Shown here: positions 27,817-32,091 of the stretch, piece by piece
How the letters are laid out: the number at the start of each line of letters is the position of its first letter
How positions within the stretch are numbered: the stretch's first letter is position 1
Origin: Promethearchaeia archaeon
GTDB lineage: Archaea > Asgardarchaeota > Lokiarchaeia > Sigyniarchaeales > SOKP01
DNA: 32,091 bases
Direction: 5' to 3'
NCBI GenBank assembly: GCA_029856295.1
Contig: JAHQWS010000208.1
Location: 1 to 32,091, forward strand
Notes under the pieces: generated by a model
What the model saw: only the letters and a program-made list of their open reading frames with translations
Told to the model about the DNA's origin: nothing
Databases searched by the model: none
Position numbers and translations under genes: made by a program

Positions 27817-28176
27817 TTATCCAAACATAATGTTATCCGCTTCTTCGCACATTTCAAGAAAGCCGTGCATTGTTGTTTTTTGGATACCTGCAATTAATTC
27901 ATCTTCGGACATTCCGCGGGCCTTCATACACACTCCACAGGATAAAACTTTAGCTCCTTCTTCAATAACATCTTTTAACCATTTTCCGACATTATCATAA
28001 GTAGTAGGATCCTGGTTTTTCTTTCCCACCCAAATACCGTCTTCCACAAGAAAAATATTTATTTTATGTCCCTCTAAAAGAGCAGTATATGCAAATCTAA
28101 GAAGAGTATAAGGTCTTTCCTTGGTATATTGACCGCTGCCAATAACAATCGTAAAGACCTTTTTTTTATCCGACAT
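27817..28176 (-). CDS. DsrE family sulfur-relay protein
   Basis: 119 residues with the DsrE/TusD fold: strands in VFTIVIGSG and INIFLVEDG, then Cys80 and Cys83 in LSCGVCMKARGM. The first or second Cys is likely the persulfide carrier, by analogy with DsrE, where one Cys at this position accepts sulfur from or gives it to TusA. It is transcribed just before the tusA gene, the usual pairing. A role in trafficking sulfur in a reductive metabolism is inferred; no dsrAB or rhodanese gene is in the window. Confidence 0.9.
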   Translation of the reverse strand: MSDKKKVFTIVIGSGQYTKERPYTLLRFAYTALLEGHKINIFLVEDGIWVGKKNQDPTTYDNVGKWLKDVIEEGAKVLSCGVCMKARGMSEDELIAGIQKTTMHGFLEMCEEADNIMFG

Positions 28177-28311
28177 TTTTTATCTCTAATCTAAAACAAT
28201 TAATCTTAATAAGCAGGAAATGATTAGAGAATATATTAATTTTTTGAAAATGATCTATTAGATTTTTTCATAAATCCAAAATTAAAAAAAATTGTTCATA
28301 ATCTCAAATTA

Positions 28312-28398
28312 TTATGAATGGGTTCTAGTGTATTCTACATATTCAATTATCTTTGCCAAGGCATTTACGGGACGATCCCAGTATTGAAAAACTATTCC
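28312..28398 (-). other. Orphaned C-terminal tail of copy 1 after in-frame TGA
   Basis: 28 codons plus TAA in the same frame as the gene above, directly after its TGA (28401-28399). They match the C-terminus of the paralogue at 30035-30120 closely (WDRPV, ALAKI, RTHS). A tail that still reads like protein points to a recent nonsense change, readthrough or a sequencing error. Confidence 0.75.
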
Positions 28399-29799
28399 TC
28401 ACTGTTCCCTTATTTTTTTAGACCAATGACATGCGTAATTTTGAGGATTAATATAAATAATGGGAACTGAAAACTTTTGAGATGCTTTAATTATCGGCGC
28501 TACAAATATTTTATCCATCTCGTCCATTCTTTCGGCCATATCTTCCCTAAGTTCTATGTATGGTCCTATTTTCTCATTTTCTTTCAGAGCAGGCATAGTT
28601 TCATGAAATCCTATTGCCCCATAAATGATTATCGCATCAATCTCGCCAGATTTCATTAACATTTTGGGAATTGAAGTATAAAAATTAAATATATTCATAT
28701 CAAACGTTACGTCAACTGGATTGAGCCAACCGGCAGTAGGAGGCAAAATCTTTTTTAATTTTAATTGTAAGGATTCCGATAATTTAGGAACGATTAATCC
28801 TTTTCTTTCGGCATTATTGGCTATTAAAGCTCCCGGACCTCCTGAATTTGTTATAATTCCAATTCGTTTTCCTTTAGGATATGAAAAATTCGGATTTGAT
28901 AAGATCGAAGCAATATCTAAAAACTCTTCAATATAATCAGTTTTAATAATACCAGTTCCTTTAATCATAGCATCAAACACTTTCAAATTCCCGGCCATTG
29001 AACCTGTATGGCTCTTAATTGCGCGATTTCCAGCTCCGGAACCACCCCCATACATCGCAATTATCGGTTTTGTTCGGGTAATTTCCTTGGCCAGCTGTAT
29101 AAATTTTTGTCCTCTTTTAATTTCCTCGATATATAATCCTATTACGTCGGTTTCTTCATCATCCTTAAAATATTCTAAGAAATTCACAAGATCGATATTT
29201 GCTTCATTTCCGATTGAAATTGATTTGCCAACGCGGACATCAAGAGATTCGGGGTCCATCCCCCAATGACTTGACATCGTTCCGCTCTGAGACGCTACCG
29301 AAAATTTCCCCCGCTTTAATCCATCTCCCCATACCATCATATTGAATATGCCGTTATCTTCGGGGTAAAGCCAGCTATTATAAAACCCGAAACAATTCGG
29401 GCCGGTAAACCTAATCCCATAACGATTTGCGATTTTGGTTATTTCCTCGGTAAGAGTGTTAGCACGATCACCGATTACTTCTCTAAATCCTCCGGAAATT
29501 AATACAATCTTTTTAATCCCTTTTTCTCCGCATTCCTTAAATACTTGGGGGACCACTTTAGGGGGTAATACAATGATAACCAGATCGGGAATTTCCGGAA
29601 CTTCGGCAATCGATTTATAAGCCTTGAAACCTAAAACATTGTCTAATTTTAGGTGAATCGGGAAAATTTTGCCCTTATATCCGGATGATATAATTCGGAT
29701 AAGTTGCATAGTTCCCATTGTAGTACCATAGCTATTATTTGCCCCATAAATAGCTATGCTTTTTGGACGTAAAAAATCGTGTAAAAAATGTGCACTCAT
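28399..29799 (-). CDS. ADP-forming acyl-CoA synthetase alpha subunit, copy 1, stopped early by TGA
   Basis: 466 residues. It has a CoA-binding Rossmann domain (PKSIAIYGANNS, residues 10-130) and two ligase-CoA-type domains, with the phosphohistidine His264 in IKSHTGSMAGN and the glycine loop TNSGGPGALIANN. Such subunits make acyl phosphate and acyl-CoA reversibly, but need an ATP-grasp beta subunit, which is absent here. It is a clear paralogue of the gene at 30035-31513. The last residues (SKKIREQ) are followed by TGA, then by 28 more in-frame codons (GIVFQYWDRPVNALAK to TRTHS) and TAA at 28312. The copy 2 protein has GGA at the TGA position. The tail is thus a nonsense-cut C-terminus. Confidence 0.85.
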   Translation of the reverse strand: MSAHFLHDFLRPKSIAIYGANNSYGTTMGTMQLIRIISSGYKGKIFPIHLKLDNVLGFKAYKSIAEVPEIPDLVIIVLPPKVVPQVFKECGEKGIKKIVLISGGFREVIGDRANTLTEEITKIANRYGIRFTGPNCFGFYNSWLYPEDNGIFNMMVWGDGLKRGKFSVASQSGTMSSHWGMDPESLDVRVGKSISIGNEANIDLVNFLEYFKDDEETDVIGLYIEEIKRGQKFIQLAKEITRTKPIIAMYGGGSGAGNRAIKSHTGSMAGNLKVFDAMIKGTGIIKTDYIEEFLDIASILSNPNFSYPKGKRIGIITNSGGPGALIANNAERKGLIVPKLSESLQLKLKKILPPTAGWLNPVDVTFDMNIFNFYTSIPKMLMKSGEIDAIIIYGAIGFHETMPALKENEKIGPYIELREDMAERMDEMDKIFVAPIIKASQKFSVPIIYINPQNYACHWSKKIREQ

Positions 29800-30034
29800 G
29801 GTTAACTTTTAAACTTTTCTATTAAAAATATATATCCCATTCCTACATAGGAAAATATAGTTTAACTTTAAAACTTAATTAAATTAGCTTAACTTCCAAT
29901 TCTCGTTTTCTATTATTAGAGTTGAAAATAATTTATTAAGTTAGTATTCGACCATATGTAATTTTGAATTAAAGCAATATTCAAATGTAAGGAGAGGATC
30001 TTTGAAAAAGTTAGATAATAAAGCAATTAGGAAT

Positions 30035-31513
30035 CTAAGAATGTGTCCTTCGGTATTCGGCATATTTACATATTTTTGCCAGCGCTTTCACTGGCCGGTC
30101 CCAAAATTTGAAAACAATACCCCCCTCTTCTCTTACTTTGTTTGACCAAGTACTCGCAAAACTTTGCGTATTAATATATATAACGGGGATTGAAAATTGT
30201 TGCGAATTTTTAATAGTTGGGGTAATTAGAATTTTCTCCAAGTTGTTTAATTGTTCAGCGAAATCTTCCCGAAAATCTATATGGTTTGAGATTTCATGTT
30301 GTTGGAATCTCTGGATATCGTAAAAGAATCCTGCAACGCCAATTATTATTATTGCGTCAATTTCACCTGATTTCATTAGCATTTTTGGATATTTAATATA
30401 AAAATTTAAGACATTTGTATCAAAAGTCACATCAACTGGATTACTGCAGTTCGCAGTTGGGGGTAAAAACTTCTTAAATTTTTGTTGGAGGGATTCTGAT
30501 AATTCAGGGACTGCTAATCCTTTCCTATCTGCGTTATTTGCAATCAGAGCCCCTGGTCCTCCAAAAGTGGTTAAGATTCCAAGACGGTTTCCTTTAGGGT
30601 ATACTACATTCGGTTTTGATAAAATTGATATGATATCCAAAAACTCTTCTACATAATGAGTTTGAATAATACCCGTTTCACTAATCATTGCATCAAACAA
30701 CTTAGTATTTCCTGCCATAGAACCCGTATGACTTCTTACTGCTCTATTTCCTGCTCCGGATCCACCCCCGTACATCGCTATAATTGGTTTTTTAGGCGTA
30801 ATTTCTTTGGCCAATTCTATAAATTTTTTTGCTCTTTTTATTTCTTCAATATATAATCCAATTACTTCTGTCTCATTATCATCTTTAAAATATTCTAAAA
30901 AATCCACAAGGTCGATATTGGCTTCATTTCCGATAGATAAAGTTTTACCTAATTTTAAATCTGTATTCTCAGGATCTCGAAATAATTGGGACGAAACTGT
31001 TCCGCTGTGACTCACTAAGGAAAACTTGCCCCGTTTAATTTGGTCGTTTATCATCATATTGAAGGACTTTTGACCGTCCGGATCAAGCCAACCATTATAA
31101 ACACCCAGACAGTTGGGCCCAATGAACCTTATCCCATATTCATCTGCGATTTCGACAATTTCCTCGGTTAAAGTGTTCTTGCGTTCGCCAACTATTTCTC
31201 TGAATCCCCCCGATACAATAACGAGATATTTTACACCTTCTTCCGCACATTCCTTAAAAATTTGAAGGATAACTTTAGAAGGTATAACAAGAACAACGAG
31301 ATCCGGTACTTCTGGAACATCTGCAATTTTTCTATAAGCCTTAAGGCCTAGGACATTGTCCAATTCTAAGTGAATCGGATATATATTCCCCTCAAATCCA
31401 GAGGTTATGATCCTCATGAACAGCATACTGCCCATTTTTTCATAGCTATTGTTTGCTCCATAGAAAGCAATACTTTTTGGGTTTAATAAATCATGTAAAA
31501 AATGAGATGACAT
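30035..31513 (-). CDS. ADP-forming acyl-CoA synthetase alpha subunit, copy 2
   Basis: 492 residues, complete, with the same domain order as its neighbour. Landmarks are the N-terminal PKSIAFYGANNS, phosphohistidine His262 in VRSHTGSMAGN, NPVDVTFD, and the C-terminal WDRPVKALAK. It differs from copy 1 in SHSGTVSS where copy 1 has SQSGTMSS. The family interconverts acyl-CoA, ADP and phosphate with free acid and ATP; acids such as acetate, branched-chain or aryl acids are candidates. No ATP-grasp beta domain is fused or adjacent. It is 235 bp upstream of copy 1 and divergent from the LysR gene. It ends at TAG. Confidence 0.88.
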   Translation of the reverse strand: MSSHFLHDLLNPKSIAFYGANNSYEKMGSMLFMRIITSGFEGNIYPIHLELDNVLGLKAYRKIADVPEVPDLVVLVIPSKVILQIFKECAEEGVKYLVIVSGGFREIVGERKNTLTEEIVEIADEYGIRFIGPNCLGVYNGWLDPDGQKSFNMMINDQIKRGKFSLVSHSGTVSSQLFRDPENTDLKLGKTLSIGNEANIDLVDFLEYFKDDNETEVIGLYIEEIKRAKKFIELAKEITPKKPIIAMYGGGSGAGNRAVRSHTGSMAGNTKLFDAMISETGIIQTHYVEEFLDIISILSKPNVVYPKGNRLGILTTFGGPGALIANNADRKGLAVPELSESLQQKFKKFLPPTANCSNPVDVTFDTNVLNFYIKYPKMLMKSGEIDAIIIIGVAGFFYDIQRFQQHEISNHIDFREDFAEQLNNLEKILITPTIKNSQQFSIPVIYINTQSFASTWSNKVREEGGIVFKFWDRPVKALAKICKYAEYRRTHS

Positions 31514-31784
31514 AATTCTAATATATGAATTTCTAAAAATGATAATTAGATTTTAATTATAAATTTAAATACTTTCTAACTTTAAAGCTTATAGATTTAA
31601 TAAACATGTTGACTAATAACATTTAAAAATATATCTGGAATTATTATATAATCCCAATGGGGAAACGCATAAAAAATGTTCAGATAATGAGTAATTATAA
31701 ATGTGATTTCTTATATAGAAGTATTTAAATAAAATTATATTTGCTTTTAAATTAGAAAAGAATACTTTTGAGCGGATATTTAAT

Positions 31785-32091
31785 TTGAATATTGAATTTT
31801 TACGAAATTTCATAAATTTGATAAAATATGAGAGTTTTTCTGGTTTAGCAAAAGATCTTTCAATATCCCAAAGCACATTATCTCATCAGATATCTCAATT
31901 AGAGGAGGAATTAGGCGTTAAGCTAATAGATAGAACAACTAGGAAATTTAAACTTACCCCGGAGGGAAGAATTTTTTTAGGTTATGCTGAGAAAATTATA
32001 GATTTATATGACTCATGTAAACAAGAACTTTTTAAATATAGTACAACTATTAGTTTAGATATTTTCATTACCACTTCTACGATTCCAGGAG
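31785..32091 (+). CDS. LysR-family transcriptional regulator, 3' partial
   Basis: About 102 residues before the window ends. The winged helix is complete: FLRNFINLIKYESFSGLAKD, ISQSTLSHQISQLEEELG, LIDRTTRKFKLTPEG. A linker helix follows, then the start of the effector domain (SLDIFITTSTIPG). LysR proteins usually control the gene next to them in the opposite direction, here the acyl-CoA synthetase subunits. TTG at 31785 is the likeliest start; the frame is open further upstream. This family is common in bacteria and less so in archaea. Confidence 0.85.
   Translation, partial: MNIEFLRNFINLIKYESFSGLAKDLSISQSTLSHQISQLEEELGVKLIDRTTRKFKLTPEGRIFLGYAEKIIDLYDSCKQELFKYSTTISLDIFITTSTIPG

Noticed and set aside
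28399-28401. Selenocysteine at the in-frame TGA
   Set aside because: The paralogue has Gly, not Cys, there, and I could not see a convincing SECIS-like stem in the downstream sequence.
31613-31876. An 87-codon open frame on the minus strand at the right end
   Set aside because: It lies opposite the clear LysR winged-helix sequence on the plus strand and has no family features.

Overview
The window is most likely a piece of an Asgard (Lokiarchaeia-like) archaeal genome. It is AT-rich (about one third G+C in hand-counted lines). Archaeal hallmarks are a tRNA-Pro with a bulge-helix-bulge intron, an archaemetzincin, a TrmB-type regulator, the delta subunit of the archaeal acetyl-CoA decarbonylase/synthase, and alpha-type ADP-forming acyl-CoA synthetase subunits. 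The lineage is an inference; there is no rRNA or marker protein to fix it.

Layout. 1-3.0 kb: the 3' end of a 4Fe-4S protein gene, two membrane proteins (one DUF1624/acyltransferase-like) and a small unknown gene. 3.06-3.16 kb: tRNA-Pro(UGG) with a 30-nt intron in the T arm. 3.3-4.9 kb: archaemetzincin and an ADP-ribosylglycohydrolase. 5.0-9.2 kb: a response regulator and a large soluble multi-PAS/GAF histidine kinase. 9.4-10.6 kb: argG. 10.7-12.5 kb: dapA-dapB. 12.8-15.4 kb: a G+C-richer pair, a DUF362 protein and an M24-fold enzyme resembling DddP. 15.7-17.9 kb: lysA and dapF, divergent from a TrmB-like regulator. 18.9-20.1 kb: a YdjM-like membrane hydrolase. 20.2-22.0 kb: leuC/leuD-type dehydratase subunits. 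22.1-22.6 kb: an anchored exported protein. 23.1-24.3 kb: a lone cdhD. 24.3-31.5 kb, all on the minus strand: an AMP-forming acyl-CoA ligase with an in-frame TAG, an NMO/FabK-like flavoprotein, TusA, DsrE and two tandem ADP-forming acyl-CoA synthetase alpha subunits, the first with an in-frame TGA. 31.8 kb to the end: the start of a divergent LysR regulator.

How they work together. dapA, dapB, dapF and lysA supply four steps of the diaminopimelate route to lysine, joined by argG and the leuC/leuD-type pair for other amino acids. cdhD belongs to Wood-Ljungdahl carbon metabolism. The right-hand block handles acyl-CoA thioesters, with two small sulfur-carrier proteins in its middle. The LysR gene at the head of that block is a plausible regulator.

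The strongest points for follow-up are the T-arm tRNA intron, the two in-frame nonsense codons with well-preserved coding sequence beyond them, two candidate near-cognate start codons (ATA and ATT), an Asp-to-Cys change at a metal ligand of the DddP-like enzyme, and the foreign-looking pair that splits the lysine genes. I found no CRISPR array, transposase or phage gene.
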